64,000 nucleotides of DNA from Flavobacterium panici (GCF_903819335.1 NZ_CAIJDE010000017.1:124001-188000); one strand, 5' to 3'. Shown: positions 54,645-64,000, counted from the stretch's first letter. Notes: generated from the letters alone by a model not told the origin. Made by a program: numbers and translations.

Positions 54645-57600
54645 TTATCTTTGAATATTATTAAAAAATATAGGGTAGTTTTTTATACTAAAATTGTTAA
54701 ATCCCGATTGATTTGCCATTTTATTATATAAATTATAAAAATGTGAATGATCAGCATTATTAAAAACATTATTGTCCAAATAGTGCATCATTTCATAGGC
54801 TCTTGTTTCAGTTATTGCTCTTGATTTAGATCCCCAAGCAGACATCAATCCATGATGATAATCCCAAGCATGTAATCCTTCATGCATGATTGTTAGAAAT
54901 AAATCTCTGTTTGTAGTAAAAGCTTTAGCGTAAATAGTAACTTCTTTATTAATATACTTCCCATAGTCAGTTATTGCCGAATCATATTTTATATTAGGAT
55001 TACCTGCATCATTATATAAAATATCTGCCAGATCCACATTTGTACGCATTCTTTTTACATATAAATCTCTACTAATTTCGTCCATTTGAGAGATATCTCT
55101 ATCAGGATCATAATTACTATTTATTAGAGATTCATCTGCTATTGAATTAATTCTGTTTTCCTGTATTTTATGTGCATAATGATTCAATCCGCTAACAACA
55201 AGTCCTGTAGCAGCTCCCTGCCAAAAGTTTCCCCCAGTTAATTGTGCACCAACGCCACCAGATACAGTACCAAAACTAACCATACCAACTCCAGATTTAG
55301 CGAAATTGCCTGCTCCATGATAATCACTTGTTGATCCTCCTCCGCTCCAGGCACTAGCCGCAATACTACTTAAAGCCCCCGCAGCAAAACCACTCCAGAA
55401 TTTTCCTCCTGAAACTGAGGTCATAGTACCTTGAAAAGCACCATGAGCTACTGCACTAACTCCTGCTCTAATATAAAAATTACTAATTGTTCCTGCTGCA
55501 CTGCCAATACCATAGGTTACAGCAGCGCTTGCTGCACCAATAAAAGTTGCCTTAGCTAAACCTTCTACATTAAAAGGAACATCAGCCAATAAAGCGGTAA
55601 GCGTATAAGTTGTCGCTGCTATTATAGCTCCAATACATACTGCAACCCCAAAAGAAATTAACTCCTCTCCACTAGGGTCGATATATTTTAGCGGGTTATT
55701 TAGCACATAGCCATAACGGTTGTAGTTCTGTGTGTTGGCAGGGTCTTGTATAAAATTGTCTGGTTGTAAAAAGCGATGCATTTTGGGGTCGTATAAACGG
55801 CCGTTCATGTTTATAATGCCAACACTTTGTAAATGCTCGTGCCCTGTGTAATCCCGGTCTAAAACAGTTAACCCTGTTAATGCAACTCCCGAACCATTTT
55901 GTACTTTTAAAATGCCCCCCCAGGCATCAAACAAACGTTTTTCGACTATAGCACCAGCATTATCTGTTACAGCTACAATTGTCCCTTGATAATCCCTATG
56001 TAAATATAAATAATTTTGAGTCGTACCGTCGTTTTTTACGACAAGTGGCGCACTATAGCCGTCGCCGCCTATATAGGTTACAAACTCTACAGCTCCGGTT
56101 GTTCGGTTTTCTTTAATTTCCATTGTTCCGTCGCCTGAGTAATGTTTACGAAGCGGTCGGTCTAATTTGTTATCCTGTGACCCTCCATAAAACATTGTGC
56201 TGCGATCATTACCATCGTTGTAGGTAAAACTTAAGTAATCAATATAATTTCCATCGCGTCCTTGTTCTTTTATCGTTACAGGACTTTTGAAGGTATTATA
56301 AGTAATATCCAATGAAAGTTTTGAAGCAGAATTAGCTCCTACTCCTCTGTTTTTATAGTAATTTGAAGCTTCTGTACTTAATGAAATAGAATTAGTTTGG
56401 TACGTTTTTCCTGTTTGTGGATAATCGTAAGTTCCAACGTTATTTTTAGAAATTCTTCCTTTTATATCATAAGTCTGTGTTTCCTTTTGTCCTAGTTCAT
56501 TATTATAGGTTAACAATCGGTCTAATTCATCATAAATAAAACTTTCATTCCAGCTGAACAAGTTGTTTGTTCTGTTTATTAAATTCCCTCTTTTGGGTTC
56601 AAAAAGGGTTGTAAGTGTCATTACATTTCCCGGATTGGTAACTGTTCTGTCTGCTTTAATCTGAGAAGCATAACCATAAATGTCATAATTATTTGTTATG
56701 GCAATTCCGTTTCCTAAACTTGCTTCTTTTAGCTTTCCTCTTTCATTTAATGAATTGGTCTGCCACAGGATTTTTTGGGTGGCATCATCCAGAATAATCT
56801 GCCAGGCAAAACCATTTTGATAGGTAAGTTTTACTTTTTTTGAATTCGATTTTCCCGAAATAGAAGCGGCAGATGCTTCCGTTAAAGTACGGCCATAAGT
56901 ATCATAGGTAAGTTCTTTTACGAAAACTGCGTAAGGTGTTGTTTCCGTTTTTTTGCTGATTCTTTTATAGCTGTCATATCCAAATGAATTGATAATCGAA
57001 GTTCCTTCGTCAATATTTTTAAAAGAACTTTCTGTTATTAAATTGAATGCATTATAAGTATATTTACTTAAACTATTGTTGCCCGCTCCTTTTATAGTTT
57101 TTTCTATTAGTTTTCCTGCATCATCATATTCGTAAGCCGTTGTGCCGTTTGGCGTTGTTTCTGTTTTTATCTGCCCAAAAGCATCATAGGAGTATTTATA
57201 AGTTCCGGCATTTGGGTCTGTCATTTCAATCTTATTTCCCCAGCCATCTATTACCATTTTCACACTATTAGTGTCGTAATTAGATTCTTTTAATTGTCCG
57301 TTTGCGTAATAAACAAAACTAACAGCTCCTCCCGGATCAGTTGTCTGGGTTTTATTCCCTAATGCGTCAACGGTAACTGTTGTAATTTTACCATCGTCAT
57401 TGCTTGTGGTTTTCAGCCCTTCATATTTAAAAGTTTGAATTTTACCTGTATGTGCGGTTATAGTGACCGGACGCAGTAAATAATCATATTCAAAAACTGT
57501 CCATTGGCTCGGAGATGTAAAATACGGTTCACTTTCTTTTGTTTTTCTGCCTAATCCGTCATAAACTATTTGTTTTGATACAGTAGACCCCACAGCGAAA

Positions 57601-60600
57601 CCTTTACTGGTCGTTTTAACTATTCTTCCTAAAACATCATATTGTGTTATTGTTTTACCATCTGTATTATCAGTTGTAGTTGTTGTATAACCTCCATCTG
57701 CTAATCTATTGTAATCTACTATAGAAGTTAATGCTGTTTCTGATGCATTTTTTATTGTTGTTGTTTTAAGTTTACCCCAATTATCGTAGGTAAAACTGCT
57801 CACTACCCCAAGGTAATCTTTTGATTCCTTAACCTGACCTAGTGTATTATAATCAAAAGTAGTTACCAATTTTTGATGATCTGTTTTCTTAACAACAAAT
57901 CGTTTGGTAGCATCATATTCATCGGTTATGAGTCTTGGGACAGGAGGAACTGGAGCGCTAGGTGCACTAACTTTTTTAGTCAATAAATTTCCTGCTGCAT
58001 CATAGGTCATATCTTCAATTACACTATAAGTGTTATGTCCTTTTTTTTCTGTTTTAGTTAAATTACTTCCTGTATAAGTGTATATTTCTTCTGCTGTACG
58101 CGTATCTCCTGTATAAATGTTAGTTGAAGTATTTACTTTTTTTGGTCTCCCAACATAATATGCTGCGCCAGCACCTCCCGGATTATTTTCATATTGTGTA
58201 CTGACAATTGTAGTTCCCTGCAGCGCAGAACCGCTAAATTGCTTTGTTGTGCTTTTTGTTTCTAAACCAAAATAATTAACACTGTCAACCGTTCCATCAT
58301 AAGTGTAACTAATTTCTGTTTTGGTATCAGCCAAATGATCCACAACTGTTTGTTTAGTCAATAAAATATTATAAACACTGCTATTTGATAAAGGCGCACC
58401 TCCAGCTGCTGCAGATGGAGAAGCTTTAAAAATGCTTCCATCTGTTGCTTTTACACTAAAACCAGGCTTTAAAACTATTTGTACTGCCTGATAATTCACT
58501 CCCAGATTATCTTTCACAGCAGATGAAGCTGTAATTGAATTACTGGCGATAAAATTCTGGTTTTTGGTTACCTGATCGGTGATTAAAATGTTATTTTGCA
58601 TTATTGGACTTAAAGGAATATTGCCTCCTTTTGTATATACAGCGAATTCGTTTGTTTTTGTATTTACTAAGTTGGTTGGAACTGTATTAAATACTGTATT
58701 TCCATCTCTACTTGTCCATGTAAATGTATTAGCACCTCTTAAAGCCGGGTCGTTATATTGCGTTGTCCACAATTTATCATCAGAATCTTTTAAATACCAA
58801 CTGCTCCTGGTTGTTTTTGTAAATCCTACAGTTCCAAAATTAAAATTGGAAACAAAGCCTCTATATCTAAAATCCTGATACTTCGACACACCATTTATTG
58901 TCGCTATAAGTTTTGATACTAAATAGCTGTTAGGATTTCTGATAATTTCAATATTAGGATATGAAACACTATTGGCGGAGGAATAAAAATCAGCTGCATT
59001 TCCCAAACCTCCATCCAAAGATTCCATTGCCTTATACTCAATAGTCTGCTTTATATTGCCATTTGATTCTGTAACGGAAATTAATCTATTTTCGTTTCCA
59101 ACATTTTTATTAAACTGATAATATTCGATTGTTTCCTTCTGACCTCTAACAAGAACAAGATCGGTATTAGCTCCATTATACTTGTAATTAGATGTAAGTG
59201 GGATTGGAATATCTGGAGAACCAGAATCAAAAACATTAGAATCATATGTTTGTACAAATCCAAATTCTCCCGTTTTTCCTATAGTATTTGAAAAAGCTGT
59301 TACCTGCCATTTTGTATTATGATCATTTATTGTCCATTTTGGTTTATAATATTTCCTCCAAACACGAACTAAATCTGATTTTCCATCTCCATTGATATCA
59401 ATAGCATAGTAGGTACTAAAATCAGCCTGCGTGTCATAAGGTTTTCTTTCTTTAGTTGTGTCAGGACGATACTCTACAATATCATGCGATTCTTTTGTAA
59501 AAAATTCTCCTGCAGACGGGTTACCATTACTGTAATAAATATGCCATTTAGTTTGACCTTCTCCCCCTTCGGAGTCTGGTAGCATAATATCAGTCTTTCC
59601 ATCACCATTAAAATCTCCAAAAAGCATTTGTTTTGTTTTAGAATATGCATCTAATATTCCTGATCCTATTGTTTCTATTTCACTCCATGGACTAGTGGTA
59701 AGTTGTTTAAAACTTATAATTTTATAAGTTTTATCTGGATTTACAATTAAAATATCTGATTTACCATCACCATTAAAATCATTTATATATTTTTCACCTT
59801 CATAAGACTTAGAAGAAGATACAAGTTGAAAGAATCCGGCAGAGCCTAATGCAGTGGAAGAATTTGGATTCATATCTAATAAATAAAAATTCTTTCCTTG
59901 ATTAGTAACTCTAACATCACAGGAACAATCCCATTGAGATGTACCATCAACATTAACCTCCCAGACTTCATTAGATGTTGACTCAATTAAAATTTCCGAA
60001 ATACCATCACCGTTAAAATCACCTTCATAGTACTTATTACTATCTTTAATTGAATTTATTAAAGGGTCTTCACAATTAGGACAAGTTGTTCCTGGAACAG
60101 GCATATAATTATCAAAATAAATAATCTTTTTGAAATTCAAAACTAAGCTATTATTCACTAGATTATTTACTTTAAATTCAGTAGTATTAGTCAATTCGTT
60201 AATTGCTAAAATTGAATGGTATTGATTAATTTTATTATTTGTAAGAGTTGTAATTGACCTAATTCTCCCCCTATATGTTACATCAAACGCGGGCAGAGTA
60301 ATGGGTGCATTACCTGAATCGCCTGAAAATAAATTCGTAAAGAGCTTGTTATTTGCTATAAAATCTAATCTTCCATCACCATCAAAATCTCCCGCTAAAT
60401 CTATTTTATCAAATTGCAGATTATTTATATACTTTTTCTCGGTTCTAACTTCTTTAGTAGAAGTGGGAGCATAAGCAAAAATGACAGGATTTGATTCTTC
60501 ATTTCGAGCATTAATTTCTGTTATTTTTTCTAACCTTTGATATCCTAACTCCTTATCTTCAATGTGTGAAAGTTTATACGTTCGAAAAATGTCGTTATCA

Positions 60601-61370
60601 GCATAAACTTCAATCCTTTGAAGAATTTTTATATTGTAAACTGGCAAACCCTTTATATAATCTTTCTCAAAACGTTTTGAATCCCAATAAATGAAACTAA
60701 TTTTGTTTTGAGTTGGTATATTCATTTTCACATTTCCACTAAATGTAATTGTATCTATATAAAGCTGATCACTACCATAATAAGTAATAGTTTTATAATT
60801 ATAATCGATAAAATTTGTATCAACATCTTCGTAACGTACAATATACCATGAATTTATTGAAGCGGAATTTTGTAAACTTCCTGAACCTTTAGAACCGTAC
60901 CAACTTCTAGAGCCATCGGGAGCTGTTACAATAAAGTAAGTAACACTTCCTTCTATTTTTAACTCAATTCTTGTATTACTTTTGTATTCTGTTTCGTATG
61001 TAGAACCATTTGCCCAATAAGTTCCTGTTTTTAATAAAAGACGTTGCCCATCTAATGCTAATTTATCATTATCATCAAAATCTACACCATCTACAAAACC
61101 ATCAATATCAAGACGTGCCGCCATACGGCTGATAGCAGAAATACTATTAATACTCCATCCTTGTCCGGCAATACCTCCTTTTACTCCACTACTATAAACT
61201 AAGTTAATTATAGGTGCTGTGTTTTTAATACTTGGCGGTGTAGCAATAGGCAATGTATAAACAGCTGTTCCTGATGCAGAAATTTGCAGTTCACCTTTTG
61301 TATCGGTAAAGTTTTGAGAAAAAGAAAAATGAGTTATTACAATTAACATGAAAATATAAAACTTCCTCAT
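54645..61370 (-). CDS. SpvB/RHS-type polymorphic toxin-like protein with HExxH tip
   Basis: The 2241-residue protein has a signal peptide (MRKFYIFMLIVITHFSFSQ). Residues about 25-300 form an SpvB-like domain (LQISASGTAVYTLPIATPPS, NLVYSSGVKGGIAGQGWSIN). About 330-690 hold FG-GAP/VCBS-like Ca-binding repeats (GDFDGDGRLDFIAN, GDFNGDGISEILIE, NDFNGDGKSDILIV). About 1080-1850 hold YD/RHS repeats (TFDYNTLGQVKES, YEYDDAGKLIEK). The RHS core ends YDPKMHRFLQPDNFIQDP, then NRYGYVLNNPLKYIDPSGEE near 1898. The remaining roughly 340 residues are the variable tip: a hydrophobic Gly/Ala-rich region, then a metallopeptidase-like motif HEGLHAWDYHHG near 2160 with a Glu in TETRAYEMM about 25 residues on. It has no T9SS tail itself; the small gene 6 bases upstream has one. 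Confidence 0.92.
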   Translation of the reverse strand: MRKFYIFMLIVITHFSFSQNFTDTKGELQISASGTAVYTLPIATPPSIKNTAPIINLVYSSGVKGGIAGQGWSINSISAISRMAARLDIDGFVDGVDFDDNDKLALDGQRLLLKTGTYWANGSTYETEYKSNTRIELKIEGSVTYFIVTAPDGSRSWYGSKGSGSLQNSASINSWYIVRYEDVDTNFIDYNYKTITYYGSDQLYIDTITFSGNVKMNIPTQNKISFIYWDSKRFEKDYIKGLPVYNIKILQRIEVYADNDIFRTYKLSHIEDKELGYQRLEKITEINARNEESNPVIFAYAPTSTKEVRTEKKYINNLQFDKIDLAGDFDGDGRLDFIANNKLFTNLFSGDSGNAPITLPAFDVTYRGRIRSITTLTNNKINQYHSILAINELTNTTEFKVNNLVNNSLVLNFKKIIYFDNYMPVPGTTCPNCEDPLINSIKDSNKYYEGDFNGDGISEILIESTSNEVWEVNVDGTSQWDCSCDVRVTNQGKNFYLLDMNPNSSTALGSAGFFQLVSSSKSYEGEKYINDFNGDGKSDILIVNPDKTYKIISFKQLTTSPWSEIETIGSGILDAYSKTKQMLFGDFNGDGKTDIMLPDSEGGEGQTKWHIYYSNGNPSAGEFFTKESHDIVEYRPDTTKERKPYDTQADFSTYYAIDINGDGKSDLVRVWRKYYKPKWTINDHNTKWQVTAFSNTIGKTGEFGFVQTYDSNVFDSGSPDIPIPLTSNYKYNGANTDLVLVRGQKETIEYYQFNKNVGNENRLISVTESNGNIKQTIEYKAMESLDGGLGNAADFYSSANSVSYPNIEIIRNPNSYLVSKLIATINGVSKYQDFRYRGFVSNFNFGTVGFTKTTRSSWYLKDSDDKLWTTQYNDPALRGANTFTWTSRDGNTVFNTVPTNLVNTKTNEFAVYTKGGNIPLSPIMQNNILITDQVTKNQNFIASNSITASSAVKDNLGVNYQAVQIVLKPGFSVKATDGSIFKASPSAAAGGAPLSNSSVYNILLTKQTVVDHLADTKTEISYTYDGTVDSVNYFGLETKSTTKQFSGSALQGTTIVSTQYENNPGGAGAAYYVGRPKKVNTSTNIYTGDTRTAEEIYTYTGSNLTKTEKKGHNTYSVIEDMTYDAAGNLLTKKVSAPSAPVPPVPRLITDEYDATKRFVVKKTDHQKLVTTFDYNTLGQVKESKDYLGVVSSFTYDNWGKLKTTTIKNASETALTSIVDYNRLADGGYTTTTTDNTDGKTITQYDVLGRIVKTTSKGFAVGSTVSKQIVYDGLGRKTKESEPYFTSPSQWTVFEYDYLLRPVTITAHTGKIQTFKYEGLKTTSNDDGKITTVTVDALGNKTQTTDPGGAVSFVYYANGQLKESNYDTNSVKMVIDGWGNKIEMTDPNAGTYKYSYDAFGQIKTETTPNGTTAYEYDDAGKLIEKTIKGAGNNSLSKYTYNAFNLITESSFKNIDEGTSIINSFGYDSYKRISKKTETTPYAVFVKELTYDTYGRTLTEASAASISGKSNSKKVKLTYQNGFAWQIILDDATQKILWQTNSLNERGKLKEASLGNGIAITNNYDIYGYASQIKADRTVTNPGNVMTLTTLFEPKRGNLINRTNNLFSWNESFIYDELDRLLTYNNELGQKETQTYDIKGRISKNNVGTYDYPQTGKTYQTNSISLSTEASNYYKNRGVGANSASKLSLDITYNTFKSPVTIKEQGRDGNYIDYLSFTYNDGNDRSTMFYGGSQDNKLDRPLRKHYSGDGTMEIKENRTTGAVEFVTYIGGDGYSAPLVVKNDGTTQNYLYLHRDYQGTIVAVTDNAGAIVEKRLFDAWGGILKVQNGSGVALTGLTVLDRDYTGHEHLQSVGIINMNGRLYDPKMHRFLQPDNFIQDPANTQNYNRYGYVLNNPLKYIDPSGEELISFGVAVCIGAIIAATTYTLTALLADVPFNVEGLAKATFIGAASAAVTYGIGSAAGTISNFYIRAGVSAVAHGAFQGTMTSVSGGKFWSGFAAGALSSIAASAWSGGGSTSDYHGAGNFAKSGVGMVSFGTVSGGVGAQLTGGNFWQGAATGLVVSGLNHYAHKIQENRINSIADESLINSNYDPDRDISQMDEISRDLYVKRMRTNVDLADILYNDAGNPNIKYDSAITDYGKYINKEVTIYAKAFTTNRDLFLTIMHEGLHAWDYHHGLMSAWGSKSRAITETRAYEMMHYLDNNVFNNADHSHFYNLYNKMANQSGFNNFSIKNYPIFFNNIQR

Positions 61371-61376
61371 AGCAAA

Positions 61377-61823
61377 TTATTGTTTAATGATTTTAATAGA
61401 TTTTTCTCCTCCATCTTTATAAGAAAGCAGCACCAGATAAATACCTGTAGGATAGTGCTGAAAAGGAATATTTAAATTGTTTAAACTGCTATTTGCCTGG
61501 TATGTTTGTAAAACCTGTCCCGTTATAGAATAAACATGAACAGAGGTCACATAATTATCCTGAGCCAGCTGCCATTGTAAATACAATTGTTCTTTTACAG
61601 GATTTGGATAATAGGAAATAACATCTTCAGGAAAGAATTTCTCTAAATCATTTTCGACTACAGCTTCAATTTCTTTAACCTGCTGTACAGATTTTGATAA
61701 ACAATTGATGCATAACGATCTGTTGATTTGATTTCCGGCACCATCATAACTAAAAGTTAGTTTGGTTTGTGCATTTGTAGAAAAGCAAAAATAAAATAGA
61801 ATAAAAAGTAAAGATAGGCGCAT
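61377..61823 (-). CDS. Small secreted protein with YD-type motif and T9SS sorting domain
   Basis: I set the start at the ATG at 61823 (MRLSLLFILFYFCFSTNAQ), a clean signal peptide; the upstream ATG at 61856 adds 11 residues. The mature protein opens with TKLTFSYDGAGNQINRSLC, which reads like one RHS/YD repeat, followed by CINC and a spacer. The last 75 residues are a complete type A T9SS sorting domain (SYYPNPVKEQLYLQWQL, HVYSITGQVLQTYQ, PTGIYLVLLSYKDGGEKSIKIIK). It ends 6 bases before the RHS protein start, so the two are one operon. It could help the tail-less RHS protein use T9SS; that is inference. Confidence 0.88.
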   Translation of the reverse strand: MRLSLLFILFYFCFSTNAQTKLTFSYDGAGNQINRSLCINCLSKSVQQVKEIEAVVENDLEKFFPEDVISYYPNPVKEQLYLQWQLAQDNYVTSVHVYSITGQVLQTYQANSSLNNLNIPFQHYPTGIYLVLLSYKDGGEKSIKIIKQ

Positions 61824-61877
61824 AAATAATAAATTTAAAATATTTCCTACAAACATAGTTTTATATTTTAAATCCTA

Positions 61878-61885
61878 CAAATTTA
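61878..61885 (-). promoter_or_regulatory. Candidate -7 box for the RHS operon
   Basis: TAAATTTG on the minus strand fits TAnnTTTG and lies 54 bases upstream of the small T9SS protein start. A -33 TTTG is not present at the right spacing. Confidence 0.4.
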
Positions 61886-61907
61886 TGTTAATAAAAAAAT
61901 TTTAGAC

Positions 61908-61957
61908 ATAAAAAAAGCGAGACCTAAATCTCGCTTTTTTAACATTATTTGTATTTT
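61908..61957. repeat. 50-bp direct repeat, copy 2 (right boundary of accessory block)
   Basis: It is identical to 51435-51484 in the same orientation. It begins 9 bases beyond the glmS stop codon and contains the glmS terminator. Confidence 0.9.
61912..61939 (-). terminator. Terminator of glmS
   Basis: A perfect 11-bp stem (AAAAAGCGAGA/TCTCGCTTTTT) is followed by T on the minus strand, 27 bases after the glmS stop. Confidence 0.88.
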
Positions 61958-61966
61958 AAAAAATAT

Positions 61967-63817
61967 TTATTCTACCGTAACAGATTTTGCTAAGTTACGC
62001 GGCTGATCAACATTACATCCTCTCATAACTGCAATATAGTAAGAAAGCAATTGTAACGGAATTGTCGTAATAAGCGGTGATAATGCATCAGATGTTTCAG
62101 GAATTTCGATTACATAATCGGCTAATTCGCGAACCTGCGTATCTCCTTTTGTAACAACGGCAATGATTTTACCACTTCTGGATTTAATCTCCTGGATGTT
62201 ACTTACAATTTTATCGTAATGACCTTGTTTAGGTGCAATTACAATAACCGGCATTTGCTCATCAATTAAAGCAATTGGTCCGTGTTTCATTTCGGCAGCA
62301 GGATAACCTTCTGCGTGAATATAAGAGATCTCTTTAAGTTTTAAAGCTCCTTCTAATGCTACCGGGAAATTATATCCTCTACCTAAATAAAGGCAGTTTG
62401 GAGCATCTTTAAATTTAGCAGCAATTTCTTTTGCTCTGTCATTTGTTTCTAATGCTTCTGCTACTTTTTCAGGAATTAATTCTAATTCTTGTAAGTAAGC
62501 ATGGAAATCAGGATTTGACAAAGTTCCTTTTGCTTTTCCTAATCGTAAAGCAATCATGGTAAGAACTGTGATTTGAGTTGTAAAAGCTTTTGTAGAAGCT
62601 ACTCCAATTTCTGGTCCTGCGTGCGTGTAAGCACCTGCATGGCTTTCTCTTGAAATAGATGAACCTACAACATTACAAACTCCAAACACAAAAGCTCCGT
62701 TTTCTTTAGCCAGTTTAATAGCCGCCATAGTATCGGCCGTTTCTCCAGATTGAGAAATAGCGATTACAACGTCATCTTTATTTATAATTGGGTTTCTGTA
62801 TCTAAATTCAGAAGCGTATTCTACTTCAACCGGAATACGTGTAAATTCTTCAAAGATATACTCAGCAACTAAACCTGCATGCCATGAAGTTCCACAAGCA
62901 ACAATTAAAATTCGCTTAGCGTTTAAAAATTTCTCCAGATTATCTTCAACACCAGCCATTTGAACAATTCCTTCATTGGCATGAAGTCTTCCTCTGTAAG
63001 TATCTTTAATTACACTTGGCTGTTCGTAGATTTCTTTTAGCATGAAATGATCATAACCTCCTTTTTCAATCTGCTCCAAATTCAATTGAAGTTCCTGAAT
63101 GTAAGGATCTACTAAAGAGTCATCTTTAATTTTTCTTACTTTAAGAGGTTTGTGCAGTCTGATATTAGCCATTTCACCATCTTCTAAATATACAGCATTT
63201 GCTGTATATTCAATAAACGGAGAAGCGTCTGAAGCAATAAAAAATTCTCCTTCACCTACTCCAATTGCCAGTGGACTACCTAATCTTGCAGCAACAATTT
63301 CGTTTGGATTTTTTTTATCAAAAACGGCAATTGCATAAGCTCCTACAACTTGGTTTAAGGCAATCTGAACTGCTTTACCAAGTTTAATCTTCTCATTTTT
63401 CTGAACTTCTTCAATCAGGTTTACTAAAACCTCAGTATCAGTATCAGATTTAAAAGTGTATCCACGCTTAATTAACTCTTCTTTAAGCGGCGCATAATTC
63501 TCAATAATTCCATTGTGGATGATTACTAAATCTCCAGAATTAGAAACATGAGGATGCGAGTTCACGTCATTTGGTACACCGTGGGTAGCCCAGCGTGTGT
63601 GTCCAATTCCAATATTTCCATTTATTGTAAAACCTTCATTAGCTTTAGCCTCAAGATCTGAAACTTTACCTTTTGTTTTACAAACTTTTATACCTGATTC
63701 GCCATCATACAACATAACGCCGGCACTATCATATCCTCTGTACTCAAGCCGCTTTAAGCCCTTGATAACAATAGGATAGGCCTCTCTATGGCCGATATAT
63801 CCAACAATTCCACACAT
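61967..63817 (-). CDS. glmS: Glutamine--fructose-6-phosphate aminotransferase (isomerizing)
   Basis: It makes glucosamine-6-phosphate, the first step of amino-sugar synthesis for peptidoglycan and lipid A. The N-terminus MCGIVGYIG places the catalytic Cys2 at the start after Met removal; GIGHTRWATHG, SHPHVSNSGDLVIIHNG and the glutaminase Asp/Asn region follow. The C-terminal half contains two SIS domains (VACGTSWHAGLVAEY; SQSGETADTMAAI; RGYNFPVALEGALKLKEISYIHAEGY) and ends LAKSVTVE. At 616 residues the length is normal. A DUF4270 gene ends 7 bases before it, so they are co-transcribed. No glmS ribozyme sequence is visible, as expected in this phylum. Confidence 0.98.
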   Translation of the reverse strand: MCGIVGYIGHREAYPIVIKGLKRLEYRGYDSAGVMLYDGESGIKVCKTKGKVSDLEAKANEGFTINGNIGIGHTRWATHGVPNDVNSHPHVSNSGDLVIIHNGIIENYAPLKEELIKRGYTFKSDTDTEVLVNLIEEVQKNEKIKLGKAVQIALNQVVGAYAIAVFDKKNPNEIVAARLGSPLAIGVGEGEFFIASDASPFIEYTANAVYLEDGEMANIRLHKPLKVRKIKDDSLVDPYIQELQLNLEQIEKGGYDHFMLKEIYEQPSVIKDTYRGRLHANEGIVQMAGVEDNLEKFLNAKRILIVACGTSWHAGLVAEYIFEEFTRIPVEVEYASEFRYRNPIINKDDVVIAISQSGETADTMAAIKLAKENGAFVFGVCNVVGSSISRESHAGAYTHAGPEIGVASTKAFTTQITVLTMIALRLGKAKGTLSNPDFHAYLQELELIPEKVAEALETNDRAKEIAAKFKDAPNCLYLGRGYNFPVALEGALKLKEISYIHAEGYPAAEMKHGPIALIDEQMPVIVIAPKQGHYDKIVSNIQEIKSRSGKIIAVVTKGDTQVRELADYVIEIPETSDALSPLITTIPLQLLSYYIAVMRGCNVDQPRNLAKSVTVE

Positions 63818-63824
63818 ATATTAC

Positions 63825-64000
63825 TTATTTATTTGGTTTCGTGTAGTAAACCTCAAGCCTCAATCTTTTATCGTAATCCGCATTACCGGCAGGTATATTA
63901 TTACCATATAATATCGTACCTAACGGATTCATAACTGATGCTCTTGGTGCTTCTGAAAAATATTCATTTGTACTTGCGTTCAATAGAATTCTATTTTTCA
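63825..64000 (-). CDS. DUF4270-type protein, C-terminal end (cut by window edge)
   Basis: Only the last 58 codons are in the window (stop TAA at 63827-63825). They read [20 protein letters not shown] and [13 protein letters not shown], the typical end of the DUF4270 lipoproteins that precede glmS in Flavobacteria. Function is unknown. The 7-base gap indicates one operon with glmS. Confidence 0.78.
   Translation of the reverse strand, partial: KNRILLNASTNEYFSEAPRASVMNPLGTILYGNNIPAGNADYDKRLRLEVYYTKPNK

Noticed and set aside
61818..63900. A glmS ribozyme controlling glmS
   Set aside because: Only 7 bases separate glmS from the upstream DUF4270 gene, leaving no room for the ribozyme; this element is a Firmicute feature.

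Overview
The window looks like a chromosomal segment of a Flavobacterium (Bacteroidota, probably near F. johnsoniae). The evidence is AT-rich DNA, Bacteroidota-type promoter elements (TAnnTTTG), many secreted proteins with type IX secretion (T9SS) C-terminal signals, a lone atpD-atpC pair, a glmS gene next to a DUF4270 gene, TonB-dependent receptor and surface-lipoprotein genes, and several families of short palindromic repeats. No rRNA, tRNA, CRISPR array, integrase or transposase was seen.

Layout. 1-2.0 kb: the start of a TPR lipoprotein gene (cut by the window edge), a tiny secreted protein and a LytTR response regulator. 2.2-11.7 kb: housekeeping and metabolic genes, namely glycyl-tRNA synthetase, a ComF-family phosphoribosyltransferase, a secreted metalloprotease, ribF, a small membrane protein, bioB and a JmjC/cupin-like protein, with a REP-like palindrome cluster at 8.5-8.9 kb. 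11.7-36.9 kb: five very large secreted proteins with different N-terminal regions (glycine-rich, Ig-like repeats, delta-60 repeats, DUF11) joined to one common C-terminal module of about 530 residues. recX sits among them. Three of the C-terminal modules are nearly identical in DNA and two of these form a 1.4-kb inverted repeat.

36.9-44.4 kb: biotin synthesis genes (a ketosynthase, bioA, bioD, bioF), interrupted by a TraB-like/ECF sigma/membrane protein operon, plus a Rossmann-fold reductase-like gene. 44.6-46.5 kb: atpC and atpD. 46.7-51.2 kb: a GDSL/SGNH surface lipoprotein and a TonB-dependent receptor, probably one operon. 51.4-62.0 kb: an apparent accessory block bounded by a perfect 50-bp direct repeat. 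It holds two fibre-like paralogues, a MITE-like element and a three-gene operon: a small T9SS-signal protein, a 2241-residue SpvB/RHS polymorphic-toxin-like protein with an HExxH tip, and a lipoprotein. 62.0-64.0 kb: glmS and the end of a DUF4270 gene.

Most interesting points: the RHS operon, where the T9SS signal appears to lie on a separate small protein; the direct repeats bounding that block; the family of giant secreted proteins with exchanged N-termini and inverted near-identical 3' ends; and a response regulator with Glu at the phospho-acceptor position. All functional statements come from reading motifs; no database search was run.
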